Positions 36,693-45,907 of a stretch of 64,000 nt of DNA are shown here, in pieces. Source of the DNA: Fischerella sp. JS2 (lineage in GTDB: Bacteria; Cyanobacteriota; Cyanobacteriia; Cyanobacteriales; Nostocaceae); NCBI RefSeq assembly GCF_032393985.1, contig NZ_CP135918.1:4340001-4404000 (forward strand). The letters are read 5' to 3'. The position numbers and the translations under genes are program-made. The notes below the pieces were generated by a model. That model was not told the origin of the DNA. It searched no databases and saw only the letters and a list, made by a program, of their open reading frames with translations. The first letter of the stretch is position 1. Every line of letters begins with the position of its first letter.

Positions 36693-38036
36693 TTAAAGTT
36701 GCTGTGGTGGAATACTAGATGCGTTAATGCTGTTTTGTTCTATGTAGCTATAGACTAGTCGGGAAACTTGATTAATAAAAGACTTTGCTCTTTTATCACC
36801 AAAGGGTCTGCGAACCATGATACCAGCTAGGTAGCGCTTACCTGTTGATGTTTGAATAATACCTGCATCTCCAAGAATAATCCCAAGTGTACCTGTTTTG
36901 TGAGCTATTACCGCACCTTTACCAAGACCTGCTGGTAATAAACTTCTGTTCTCTACACGACGCATAATATCTAAAGCCTTGGAACGACTTGTGTCACTTA
37001 ACAATTGATTATTAGTTAGCAAAGCACCTAGTCTCACTAAGTCTTTTGCACTAGTTGTGTTAGTTCCCTTAAAGTCACCCAATAAATTACGAATAACTGT
37101 ATTTTGCAGTCCCCAACTCTGAAACCGCTGATTTAATTTCGCTTTACCACCCAAACGATCAATAATCATATTGGTTGCAGTATTGTCACTGATGGTAATC
37201 ATCTTAGTAGCGGTTTCTAAAAGACTCAGTTTAGTTCCTGGGCGTTTGTACTGTAATGTTCCCGACCCTCCAGTCATCAAGTCACGTCGCATGACCAAAG
37301 TTTCATTCAGTTTGATTCTACCTGCGTCTACTTCCTCAAACAAAGCCACCAAAATAGGAAATTTAATGGTACTAGCAGCAGGAAATATCTTTTCTCCATT
37401 CAAATCTAGATAGTTACCTGTATCTAGATCTAGAAAGAACATCCCAGGTTGAAGATAGCTGTAGCGAGCCATTAATGCTTTAACTTGAGTATTTAACTGA
37501 GATATATCTTTACCTAAACGAATTCCTCCTACAAAAGAAGAAGCATCACCAATCTGGATGGGAAATTGTTCTTCGTTAGACTTGTTGCTTGCACCTTGCT
37601 CAAATGAATTGTTAGCAGTTACACGTTCAATTGATGAAAAGTTTACTATCCAGTGAGAGGAAGAATCTCCTTTGATCAGTAATTTATCTGGAGAAACTGT
37701 ATAACCTGGTGCTAATTCAATTACCATTCTGGTAGTTTTCGAGTCAACCTGTCCAATCCGAATTTCTTTGATGGCTGACCCAAATCTTTGGCGAACTGTA
37801 TCACGATTGAGATTAGTTCCAGGTAAATCTAGTACAAGTCTTGTGGGATTTTTAATTAAAAAAGCTCTTGGTTGAACTCCAGAATCAGTAGTTAAATGTA
37901 GTTGATTGCGCGCCTGATCAAAGCTCCAAGATTGCAATCGAGCTGCTTTGATTGGAGAAGATAGCAGCACAATACTGACAACGCTAAGTAATAAAAAGCG
38001 TAATCTCATCTTGTTATTCATATAATTTACTTGCAC
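36693..38036 (-). CDS. AMIN domain fused to class A beta-lactamase-like serine hydrolase
   Basis: A 447-residue exported protein. The signal segment (RLRFLLLSVVSIVLLSSPIKA) is followed by an AMIN domain (about 35-140), which targets peptidoglycan, and a class A beta-lactamase-like domain (about 175-440). Active-site motifs are STIK in FPAASTIKFPI (about 222), SDN in ISDNTATNM (about 283) and KTG in AHKTGTLG (about 382). The three motifs suggest a competent serine enzyme. The AMIN fusion suggests a wall-bound carboxypeptidase or transpeptidase-like role rather than a secreted drug-resistance enzyme. The start could also be Met6. Confidence 0.85.
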   Translation of the reverse strand: MQVNYMNNKMRLRFLLLSVVSIVLLSSPIKAARLQSWSFDQARNQLHLTTDSGVQPRAFLIKNPTRLVLDLPGTNLNRDTVRQRFGSAIKEIRIGQVDSKTTRMVIELAPGYTVSPDKLLIKGDSSSHWIVNFSSIERVTANNSFEQGASNKSNEEQFPIQIGDASSFVGGIRLGKDISQLNTQVKALMARYSYLQPGMFFLDLDTGNYLDLNGEKIFPAASTIKFPILVALFEEVDAGRIKLNETLVMRRDLMTGGSGTLQYKRPGTKLSLLETATKMITISDNTATNMIIDRLGGKAKLNQRFQSWGLQNTVIRNLLGDFKGTNTTSAKDLVRLGALLTNNQLLSDTSRSKALDIMRRVENRSLLPAGLGKGAVIAHKTGTLGIILGDAGIIQTSTGKRYLAGIMVRRPFGDKRAKSFINQVSRLVYSYIEQNSINASSIPPQQL

Positions 38037-38602
38037 AGATTTTCAGATTTATCTCAGTAGATCCGGAATAAATCTCAGTATTATCCGAAAAATCTAAAAG
38101 AGTTAGTAGCCTTTTTATGAGCCAAATTAAGACGGTTAAATAATTAAATAGTTCCTATTTTTTTAAGAAAGACTTTTAACACCTGCAACGAAAGTTGTCA
38201 AATAGCAAAATTTACTATCTTGGGAAATCCTAAGCTTGGTCAATAGGCTCTACTTTGCAACGTTGATTGCGATCGCACGTTTAATTTTGCATAAAAACCA
38301 ACGATATGAAATTTACGTGAAACTGCTTATTCATTTTATTAGCATGTAGACATCATATCAGTATTTTTAAAATTTTAAGAAAACTTTAAATTTGGATTTC
38401 CCCAAAACTTTTTTGGCAAATTTTTTATACTACCAAACTTTTAATTCCAAGCCAATCACTAGCAGTCGTGAAAGACAAAATCCTCGACTTTTTCAAAAAT
38501 AGAGGATGTAGGTTTGATGAAACTATTTCAATAATCCCTACTAAAGCTGCTCAGGTCAGTATTTGTGCTGTACAACATCTCAACACAAAAAATTTGCAAA
38601 AC
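38037..38602. other. Intergenic region
   Basis: About 570 bp between the beta-lactamase-like gene and the tRNA promoter. It is AT-rich with one HIP1-like site. I see no gene or clear repeat. Confidence 0.6.
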
Positions 38603-38632
38603 TTGTTGCAAAATCAAAAAATATAGTATAAT
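38603..38632 (+). promoter_or_regulatory. Probable sigma-70-type promoter of tRNA-Leu
   Basis: TTGTTG (38603-38608) and a perfect TATAAT (38627-38632) are 18 bp apart. Transcription would start about 10 bp upstream of the tRNA (38651). Confidence 0.65.
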
Positions 38633-38650
38633 GATAAAGTTGCAAATTAA

Positions 38651-38734
38651 GGGCGGGTGGCGAAACTGGTAGACGCACCACACTCAAAATGTGGCGAGCT
38701 TGCGCTCATAGGAGTTCGATTCTCCTCCTGCCCA
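38651..38734 (+). tRNA. tRNA-Leu(CAA)
   Basis: The 84-nt sequence folds as a class II tRNA. GGGCGGG pairs with CCTGCCC in the acceptor stem (one G-T). The anticodon stem is CCACA/TGTGG with loop CTCAAAA (anticodon CAA), a long variable arm GCGAGCTTGCGCTC follows, and the T arm is AGGAG-TTCGATT-CTCCT. The discriminator is A, as required for leucine. CCA is not encoded. Confidence 0.97.
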
Positions 38735-39370
38735 CTATTGTAGTTACAGTCAATAAATCATCGCTACGGATAGATGTTGTAGTAGCTATTTGTGAAAGTA
38801 TAGTTTATTGAAAATTTTACCCTATAGAAAGGTGTTTTTGCACCACCATAGAGTGTCAATTAATTGACATACTATTCATAAATCTTATCTGAGATTAGTT
38901 AATTATTCAGATCAACCCATAATCCTAGCCTAAATTTATAGCTTTTTTCCGGGTTATGCCTGCAAAATTATGAATACTGCTTATGGCAGATAACAAATAT
39001 GTATTCTTTACTATAATTTTAGAGCATGTGTAACATTTTACACTTTGATTTGGGTATTTAAAATTGACTGTGTAATTCTCTCCGAATTAAAGAGTCGGCA
39101 TAAGTAAACTTCATGTAATAACCCAATCCAAGATATATATAACTGCTTTTAGCTTGTTGACTACTGATATTTCTCGCTTTATATATTTCAGCAAAACAGT
39201 ATATTTTTAGTCTAAAAACTTTGATTATTAATTTAACACATTAGATAAAAATGAATTACAATATATATAGTAATACAAACTGTTAACCTAAGTTATAGAA
39301 ACATCACAACTAACATCTTGGTTTTGTAATCCAAATATTGGATTTATAGCTAACTCAAAGGACAATCACT
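38735..39370. other. Intergenic region downstream of tRNA-Leu
   Basis: 636 bp of AT-rich sequence. I see no gene, tRNA or repeat that I can support. Confidence 0.6.
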
Positions 39371-39580
39371 ATGAGACTAAAAAGATGGGAGTCTCCTCGA
39401 CGTCAGGGCAGAAATCATAAAGGTAAAGGCGGCTCAGCAAGAAAACGACAACTGAAGAAACAGCAGCAAATGCTAAGGCACAGGCTGAAGACAGACAAAG
39501 AAACTAATAAAAAGAACAATCAGGGAACGGGGGAAGAAAATTTTAGCTTCCCCCTTTTTTTTGGGCTTTTTCTAGGATGA
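39371..39580 (+). CDS. Possible small basic protein (69 aa)
   Basis: The frame has an AAGGA ribosome-binding site 9 nt before the ATG and a very basic N-terminal part (MRLKRWESPRRQGRNHKGKG...KRQLKKQQQ), as in nucleic-acid-binding peptides. However, its last 17 or so codons run through a strong hairpin and T8 run (39529-39562), so either the C-terminus is accidental or the transcript usually ends inside the gene. I do not recognise it. Confidence 0.4.
   Translation: MRLKRWESPRRQGRNHKGKGGSARKRQLKKQQQMLRHRLKTDKETNKKNNQGTGEENFSFPLFFGLFLG
39529..39562 (+). terminator. Strong intrinsic terminator
   Basis: GGGGGAAG (39529-39536) pairs with CTTCCCCC (39547-39554), loop 10 nt, followed by eight T residues. 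It overlaps the end of the small basic ORF. Confidence 0.85.
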
Positions 39581-40097
39581 TAAAAAATAAAGCTGTTAGT
39601 TTTACGCTACCAAGTGACAGTTATTTCACTAGCACAGTACCGATAATCAAGTAGTTGAAATTTTGCTCGACAAGAAAAATTACCGGTTAAGATAAATTAC
39701 CTATGACAAAATCCATAAGACAGCTAGTGTATCCACCCAAAATATTGTTGTCATTGCATAAGTAATAGTTTTTACATAAAGAATATATTTTTTGACTTAT
39801 GGAATTCATTTAATATTCATAAAAAAACATTAAAGTCAATATAAAGAAAATATGAAGTTTACTAAAAAGCTACTGACATGGTACGAATGTGGAGTAAGGT
39901 AGGATACAGGTGGCTTGATTAAATTATTACCAGGGAAGCAGTAATTTACTGTAAAAGACAAATTGCATCTCCATGTGTTAACTGCCTACCGTTTCCTAAG
40001 TGCTTAATAAGTCAAAGTTTAGTCTAAGCTTGAGTTTTGACGTATTGGCAATAGTTTTGCGGTTCTTTGATTTTATCTGTGACACAAGGAGTGACTT
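39581..40097. other. Upstream region of the polysaccharide cluster
   Basis: 517 bp of AT-rich sequence before the first glycan gene, with AAGGAG at 40086-40091 serving that gene. The cluster promoter probably lies here; I could not fix its -35/-10 boxes. Confidence 0.5.
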
Positions 40098-40913
40098 ATG
40101 GTAGGAAGAACTTTTCTACCTACTCAGAAAGTGCTAGAGTTTCCAATTACTGCCTTACGTTTTGATGAACAAATACAGACGATACTGAGGTGGGCGATCG
40201 CGCGCGAGAGCAAGACTGTATGTGTAGCCAATGTGCATATGCTCATGGAAGCTCATTGGAATCCAGAGTTTGCTAGCATATTGCAGAATGCAGATTTAGT
40301 CACTCCTGATGGAATGCCTTTGGTTTGGATGATGAGGCTTCAAGGAGCGCGATACCAAAACCGTGTAGCGGGAATGGATATTTTATTAGCATCATGTCAG
40401 CTAGCTCAAACACTTGGCGTAAGTGTTTTTTTTGTGGGTTCTCAAACAGAAATTTTGTCTCGTATGAGAACAAGGCTAGCGACTGAATTCCCGGACTTGA
40501 AGGTTGCTGCAATGGAACCCTTACCGTTTCGTCCCTTAACCAGTAAAGAAGACGAAGCCCTCATAGAAAAGATCAACGCCAGTGGTGCTGGTATTGTCTT
40601 TGTCTCCTTAGGATGTCCCAAACAAGAAAAGTGGATGCAGCAACATCAAGGTAAAATCCAGGCAGTAATGATAGGGTTAGGTGGGGTATTTCCCGTATAC
40701 GCAGGGATTCACAAAAGAGCGCCTCGTATGGTGCGAGATCTAGGTTTTGAATGGTTATATAGATGGGTTCAAGAACCCCGTCGTCTTTGGAATCGCTATG
40801 TTACTACAATTCCACCCTTTTTATTGTTAGCTTTTAAGCAAATATTGATGTCCAGTTCATTTAGTACTCCATTTCATATTCGCGAACGTTACTTGGGATG
40901 GAGAGTTGAGTAG
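40098..40913 (+). CDS. WecG/TagA/CpsF-family glycosyltransferase
   Basis: A 271-residue GT26-type protein. It shows the family pattern: VANVHMLMEA, ADLVTPDGMPLVW, RVAGMDILLA, SVFFVGSQ, FVSLGCPKQEKWM and the C-terminal RAPRMVRDLGFEWLYR with the basic EPRRLWNRY tail. These enzymes add ManNAc-type sugars to a lipid-linked first sugar, working at the membrane face early in chain assembly. It is the first gene of the cluster, with AAGGAG before its ATG and 367 bp to the exporter genes. Confidence 0.92.
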   Translation: MVGRTFLPTQKVLEFPITALRFDEQIQTILRWAIARESKTVCVANVHMLMEAHWNPEFASILQNADLVTPDGMPLVWMMRLQGARYQNRVAGMDILLASCQLAQTLGVSVFFVGSQTEILSRMRTRLATEFPDLKVAAMEPLPFRPLTSKEDEALIEKINASGAGIVFVSLGCPKQEKWMQQHQGKIQAVMIGLGGVFPVYAGIHKRAPRMVRDLGFEWLYRWVQEPRRLWNRYVTTIPPFLLLAFKQILMSSSFSTPFHIRERYLGWRVE

Positions 40914-40973
40914 TTGTGAGTAACTAATATTTTCTATTCTTGTCAGAAAAATTCCTATTCCAAGGGAGGTTGT

Positions 40974-41084
40974 ATGACCAGATCAAAGTTTTACCCTGGA
41001 TTTACTGTTCAACCTCCACTAGGATGTCCCCGAAAAATCTGTCACTTTTGTCACTATTTATTTCGTGTTGTTGTACTGAATTAA
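40974..41084 (+). CDS. Possible 36-aa peptide with Cys motif
   Basis: A short frame, MTRSKFYPGFTVQPPLGCPR and on to CHFCHYLFRVVVLN, lies between the WecG-like and permease genes. It has a strong AAGGGAGG site (40962-40969) 4 nt before the ATG and a C-x5-C-x2-C pattern. It may be a leader peptide, a small metal-binding protein or a fragment of a lost gene. There is no supporting homologue I can name. Confidence 0.3.
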   Translation: MTRSKFYPGFTVQPPLGCPRKICHFCHYLFRVVVLN

Positions 41085-41280
41085 TTGGTTAAAATCTGCT
41101 TCAGTAGATTTTTTTCGGAAATACTCTAGATACAGATTATAAAATATTTCCTGATATGAGAATTACTGAGAGAAGTAACTGAAGGAGCAAGTTAATACAG
41201 TATTTTCTCTGAGATGTTAAGTCGCCTTAGCTGCAAACTAGAAACCTTTGTCCAAGTTGATGTAACACACGGATAAGTAG

Positions 41281-42108
41281 ATGAAGACAAACGAACTAAT
41301 AATTGAGGCGGGTCGCACTGAAAGACAGTACTGGCAAGATCTGTGGAAATACAGGGAACTTTTCTACTTTCTCGCGTGGCGTGATATTTTGGTGCGTTAT
41401 AAGCAAACTGTCATTGGCATGGCTTGGGCTTTGATTCGCCCATTTTTAACAATGGTAGTGTTCACTGTTGTGTTTGGAAATTTAGCAAAGTTACCCAGTG
41501 AAGGTGATACACCTTACCCAATTTTAGTTTATGCGGCAATGTTACCTTGGCAGTTTTTCTCTGGCGCACTTAGCGAATGCAGCAATAGCTTAATCAACAA
41601 TGCTAATCTACTTTCTAAAGTCTACTTTCCGCGTTTGATTGTGCCAACTTCTGCGGTGATCGTTAGTTTTGTAGACTTCATGATTTCTGGCATGATCTTG
41701 CTGGGGTTAATGGCTTGGTATAACTTTGTGCCTGATTGGCGCATTCTCATACTACCACTATTTATTTTGATTGCCTTTGCAGCATCGATGGGTGCGGGAT
41801 TATGGCTAGCGGCTTTAACCGTCGAGTATCGGGACTTCCGCTATGTAGTACCTTTTATCGTCCAGTTCGGTTTGTACATTTCTCCAGTAGGTTTTAGTAG
41901 CAAGATTGTTCCAGAACAATGGCGCTTGCTTTATTCCCTCAATCCAATGGTCGCAGTCATTGATGGTTTCCGTTGGGCAATATTAGGTGGTGAATCGCAG
42001 ATATATTTACCTGGCTTTGCACTGTCTCTGGTGATTGTAGTTCTACTTTTGGGGAGCGGTATTTGGTACTTCCGCAAGATGGAACGTACTTTTGCTGATG
42101 TGATTTAG
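41281..42108 (+). CDS. ABC-2 type polysaccharide export permease (Wzm-like)
   Basis: A 275-residue membrane protein with six hydrophobic segments and the N-terminal pattern LWKYRELFYFLAWRDILVRYKQTVIGMAW typical of TagG/Wzm/KpsM permeases. The C-terminal ends ERTFADVI, also typical. It would pair with the ATPase starting 28 bp later to export a finished lipid-linked glycan across the inner membrane. Confidence 0.94.
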   Translation: MKTNELIIEAGRTERQYWQDLWKYRELFYFLAWRDILVRYKQTVIGMAWALIRPFLTMVVFTVVFGNLAKLPSEGDTPYPILVYAAMLPWQFFSGALSECSNSLINNANLLSKVYFPRLIVPTSAVIVSFVDFMISGMILLGLMAWYNFVPDWRILILPLFILIAFAASMGAGLWLAALTVEYRDFRYVVPFIVQFGLYISPVGFSSKIVPEQWRLLYSLNPMVAVIDGFRWAILGGESQIYLPGFALSLVIVVLLLGSGIWYFRKMERTFADVI

Positions 42109-42136
42109 ATATGTGGTTAAAGTAGGAGTTAGGCAA

Positions 42137-43417
42137 ATGTCAGATACTGTAATCCGGGTAGAAAACTTAAGTAAGAAGTACGTCCTGAGTCACCAGCAAG
42201 AAGGGCAAAGCAGATACAAATCTTTGCGGGAAGTTCTTAGTAATGGGGCAAAATCATTAGGTAAAAATTTGCTCAAGCCTTCTGGCAAGGAAGCATATAG
42301 TCCCAGTCGTGAAGAGTTTTGGGCTTTAAAGGATGTGTCGTTTGAGATTAAGCAGGGCGATCGCGTTGGTTTTATTGGACGTAACGGGGCAGGTAAGTCA
42401 ACGCTACTAAAAGTACTCAGCAGAATTACGGAACCAAGCAGTGGATCTATCCGGATCAAAGGGAGAGTTGCCAGTTTATTAGAAGTGGGAACGGGTTTTC
42501 ATCCAGAACTTACTGGTAGAGAGAATATTTTTCTTAACGGTGCAATTCTGGGGATGAGCAAGGCGGAGATTAAACGCAAGTTCGATGAAATTGTTGCCTT
42601 TGCAGAAATTGAAAAGTTCTTGGATACGCCGGTGAAGCGCTACTCTTCGGGGATGTATGTGCGGTTGGCATTTGCAGTGGCAGCACATTTGGAACCCGAG
42701 ATTTTGATTGTAGATGAAGTATTAGCAGTAGGAGATGCAACGTTTCAAAAGAAGTGTTTGGGCAAAATGGAGGATGTGGGTAAGGAAGGAAGAACGGTTT
42801 TATTTGTCAGTCACAATATGCAAGCCATCAGGCGTTTGTGTTCTCAGGCAATTTACCTTGAGCGAGGAGTCACCAAGAACGTCAAAAGTGTTGAAGATGC
42901 AATCCAACGCTATTCTGCTCAATCATCTATGTCAACCTTTGATGTTGACCTAGATTCTATACGTAGAAATAGTCAATTTGGAGAGAAAGCTCGTTTACTT
43001 CGTCTTCAAGTTGATCGAGATTATAGTTTTAGTTATGGGCAACCCTTGAAATTAACCTTTACTATTCAATGTTTTCACAAAATAGCAGATTTATCAGTTG
43101 GTATTGGCTTTGAAACATTAGATGGTAATCGAGTTATGACACTTGATTCAGACCATGATCAACCACCCTTACAGATGCCAATCGGTATTCATGAAATCGA
43201 TTTTTATTTAGACAGAAATCCACTTAGTCCGGGTCTATATTCAATATCTACAGCTATACTTTCAAATACCTTTCTTTTAGATTTTATTCCCGGTATGTTG
43301 ACTTGGGAGGTTAGTTCAGGAGCTACTGATTTAGTTGGTGATAGAGGTTATGGTGCCTGTCGGTTGCCAGTTATAGTAACACTTAGAAAACAATTGCAAG
43401 AGTCACATATTATATAG
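42137..43417 (+). CDS. Polysaccharide export ABC ATPase with C-terminal carbohydrate-binding domain (Wzt-like)
   Basis: I start it at the ATG at 42137 (426 aa), since TAGGAG lies 8 nt upstream; a GTG at 42113 would add eight residues. The ATPase has Walker A GRNGAGKST, signature YSSGMYVRLAF, Walker B ILIVDEVLAVGD and a switch His in FVSHNMQ. Residues about 260-426 form the Wzt-type C-terminal domain that recognises a capped O-polysaccharide end. This implies ABC-dependent export of a chain finished in the cytoplasm. Confidence 0.93.
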   Translation: MSDTVIRVENLSKKYVLSHQQEGQSRYKSLREVLSNGAKSLGKNLLKPSGKEAYSPSREEFWALKDVSFEIKQGDRVGFIGRNGAGKSTLLKVLSRITEPSSGSIRIKGRVASLLEVGTGFHPELTGRENIFLNGAILGMSKAEIKRKFDEIVAFAEIEKFLDTPVKRYSSGMYVRLAFAVAAHLEPEILIVDEVLAVGDATFQKKCLGKMEDVGKEGRTVLFVSHNMQAIRRLCSQAIYLERGVTKNVKSVEDAIQRYSAQSSMSTFDVDLDSIRRNSQFGEKARLLRLQVDRDYSFSYGQPLKLTFTIQCFHKIADLSVGIGFETLDGNRVMTLDSDHDQPPLQMPIGIHEIDFYLDRNPLSPGLYSISTAILSNTFLLDFIPGMLTWEVSSGATDLVGDRGYGACRLPVIVTLRKQLQESHII

Positions 43418-43513
43418 TCTTTGATAGCTCGCTTTTTGCAGTGCTATTTTAATAACTTAATGAGCAAATAATAGAAAAAATAAATGTATTAAACTCAAAA
43501 TTAAATCAAGATA

Positions 43514-44863
43514 ATGATACATAATTCAATCAAAATCCAAATTATTAGTAGGAAGCTCCCAATAAATCAAATTGGTTGTGATGCATATGTGCTTGATTTT
43601 CTTAGCTATTTACGGCAATTCGGCTGTGAGGTTGAGTACGTATCGCTTGATCCATCACCTAATACCAAATTTCCTTGGTGCGTGATTCCGCCTACATTGA
43701 ATGCCCTTGCTAACATACAAGTTCGCAATAACTTGCGCGTTGATTCTGTACTATTTAGATTTAAGCCATTATCAAATTGGCTTACTATATTACTTCGTCT
43801 GATTTATTATCTGTTGCCTCAGCATCTACGAACTGTTTATCTTTCCCATATCACCCAACAGCTAAAAAATATTGCGTATCTAAAGTTAACAACAAAAAAA
43901 AGGCATGAAAAACAGGTTACTACAAATACCTCTGTTCAAGATCTAAGAGCAATTCTAGCAACACCAGAAGAAATAGCTTTTGCTAAAACTCTATTTCATA
44001 AGTTCAAACCAGATATTGTGATTGTTAATTATGCCTATTTAGCGAATATTTTAGATGCTCTTCCTAACAATGGAACTGTTTTAAAAGTTATTCTTACTCA
44101 TGATGTATGTCATCAAAGAACTGCTCATCTCAGAAAAATAGGTGCTGGCTCATATGAAACTGACTGGACTTGGGAGAACGAAAGCAAAATGCTCTGCAAA
44201 GCACAGGTTCTGTTAGCTATTCAGCAAGAGGATGCTAAGGTCTTTAAGGAAATGGCACCTAAGTGTGAAGTGATTTGCATGCCCATATCTGCCGTGTGTC
44301 ATTCTCATACTGTTAAGCCAGTACCTGGTCGTTGCTTGTTCGTCGGTAGTGGCACAAATCATAACTACTACGGTTTACAGTGGTTTCTAGATAATGTTTG
44401 GTCAAGACTTATAATACAGCAAAGTCCAGGCTGTAGCCTCCACGTATGCGGTAGTGTTTGTGATTGGATTAAAGGAGACTTTCCGAATGTTCATTTTCTA
44501 GGCAGAGTTGATGATTTGCAACCTGAATATAGCGCAGCTCAAGTTTGTTTGATTCCTTTGTTGGCAGGTAGTGGGCTTAAAATCAAGCTTGTGGAGGCTA
44601 TGTCCTACGGTCGTGCTTGTGTTTCAACCAGTGTAGGCGTTCAAGGACTGTGCGAGATTGTAGGTAGTGCTGTGCTTGTAGCGGACACTGCTGAAGATTT
44701 TGCAGCAGCAATTTATACACTCCTAAATAATTCAGAAAAGCGCCAATGGATGGAAGCGCAAGCTCATAAGTATGTGACAGAGAAACTTTCCCCTAAAGCA
44801 GTATATCAACCATTTGTTGACCGAATTGAGCAGCACTTACAGCGACTAGCGAACAGACTATAG
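43514..44863 (+). CDS. GT4-family glycosyltransferase
   Basis: A 449-residue two-lobed glycosyltransferase. The C-terminal lobe has RCLFVGSGTNHNYYGLQWFL, LHVCGS, VHFLGRVDDL and the donor-binding KIKLVEAMSYG near residue 359. The N-terminal lobe includes VIVNYAYLANILDAL and the acceptor-side LTHDVCHQR. The donor sugar is not predictable. It lies 96 bp after the exporter ATPase and probably belongs to the same operon. Confidence 0.88.
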   Translation: MIHNSIKIQIISRKLPINQIGCDAYVLDFLSYLRQFGCEVEYVSLDPSPNTKFPWCVIPPTLNALANIQVRNNLRVDSVLFRFKPLSNWLTILLRLIYYLLPQHLRTVYLSHITQQLKNIAYLKLTTKKRHEKQVTTNTSVQDLRAILATPEEIAFAKTLFHKFKPDIVIVNYAYLANILDALPNNGTVLKVILTHDVCHQRTAHLRKIGAGSYETDWTWENESKMLCKAQVLLAIQQEDAKVFKEMAPKCEVICMPISAVCHSHTVKPVPGRCLFVGSGTNHNYYGLQWFLDNVWSRLIIQQSPGCSLHVCGSVCDWIKGDFPNVHFLGRVDDLQPEYSAAQVCLIPLLAGSGLKIKLVEAMSYGRACVSTSVGVQGLCEIVGSAVLVADTAEDFAAAIYTLLNNSEKRQWMEAQAHKYVTEKLSPKAVYQPFVDRIEQHLQRLANRL

Positions 44864-44953
44864 ATGTATCCATCTACTATTTATCTTATAAACTATGACA
44901 AAAATTTAAAGGCAGACAAGGCGCTTTCAACTTAACTTTATATTAGGAGTGTA

Positions 44954-45895
44954 ATGATGAAGATTCACAGTATATGCTTGGTTAAAAATGAATCTGATAT
45001 TATTGCTCAGACATTAAAATCTGCTGTAAGGTGGTCTGACTTTATCTATGTTTATGACAACGGTAGCACCGACGGAACCTGGGAAAAGGTTATAGAACTG
45101 GCTAAAGACTATAAACAAATAATTCCTTATAAGCAGGACAATCAGCCATTCGCAGACAGTCTTCGCAGTGAACCTTTTAACTATTATCGAGCAAAAAGTG
45201 TTCAAGGAGATTGGTGGTGTAAGTTAGACGCTGATGAAATATATATTGACAATCCACGAGTATTTTTATCGAAGATCCCAAAAAAATACGAAGTTGTTTG
45301 GGCTGCGAGTTTTGAATATTATTTTACAGATAAAGATTTAGCTCTGTATGAGCAGAATCCGTCCTTATATGCAGATGATGTACCCGTGGAAGAGAAATGC
45401 CGCTATTACATAAATAACTGGTCTGAACCACGGTTTTTTAGATATAAAGAAAGCTTAGTGTGGGAAAAAAGTCTAGCAAAAAATGAAGCACCAATGCCAT
45501 CTGGAAGCGGTGAATCTTATAACAAAAGGATAAGGCTAAAACACTTTCAATATCGTTCACCGCAACAAATACAAAAAAGAATAGATACTCGAATTGAGGC
45601 AATGAAAAATGGATCTTTCCTTCATGAAAAGCAGAAAAATTGGAAAGGAAAGATAGAGAATTGTATAGATATTGATGTTAAAAATTTTTCCTATGATAAA
45701 GATTATATTCCGCAATCTTGGAAAGAAAGAGTAGTCGAAGCATCTAAATTCTTGTATGATGCTCATGATGGAAAATATGTCATAAATGAAGAGGCAATCC
45801 CAAAAATTCCAACTAGTCCATCAATTCTGTCTAAATCAATAAACCGAATCTTAAGAATACCCAATCAAGTAAAAAAAATTGTGCTGTCCTTCTAA
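44954..45895 (+). CDS. GT2-family glycosyltransferase
   Basis: A 313-residue GT-A enzyme. It starts KIHSICLVKNESDIIAQTL, has the nucleotide-binding YVYDNGSTDGTW and a DxD in CKLDADEIY (about residue 90). The C-terminal region is basic and hydrophilic with no membrane segment. This matches the Glyco_tranf_2_4 group of small inverting transferases. The following gene starts 12 bp after its stop, indicating tight coupling. Confidence 0.88.
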   Translation: MMKIHSICLVKNESDIIAQTLKSAVRWSDFIYVYDNGSTDGTWEKVIELAKDYKQIIPYKQDNQPFADSLRSEPFNYYRAKSVQGDWWCKLDADEIYIDNPRVFLSKIPKKYEVVWAASFEYYFTDKDLALYEQNPSLYADDVPVEEKCRYYINNWSEPRFFRYKESLVWEKSLAKNEAPMPSGSGESYNKRIRLKHFQYRSPQQIQKRIDTRIEAMKNGSFLHEKQKNWKGKIENCIDIDVKNFSYDKDYIPQSWKERVVEASKFLYDAHDGKYVINEEAIPKIPTSPSILSKSINRILRIPNQVKKIVLSF

Positions 45896-45907
45896 TTATT
45901 AAATGCT

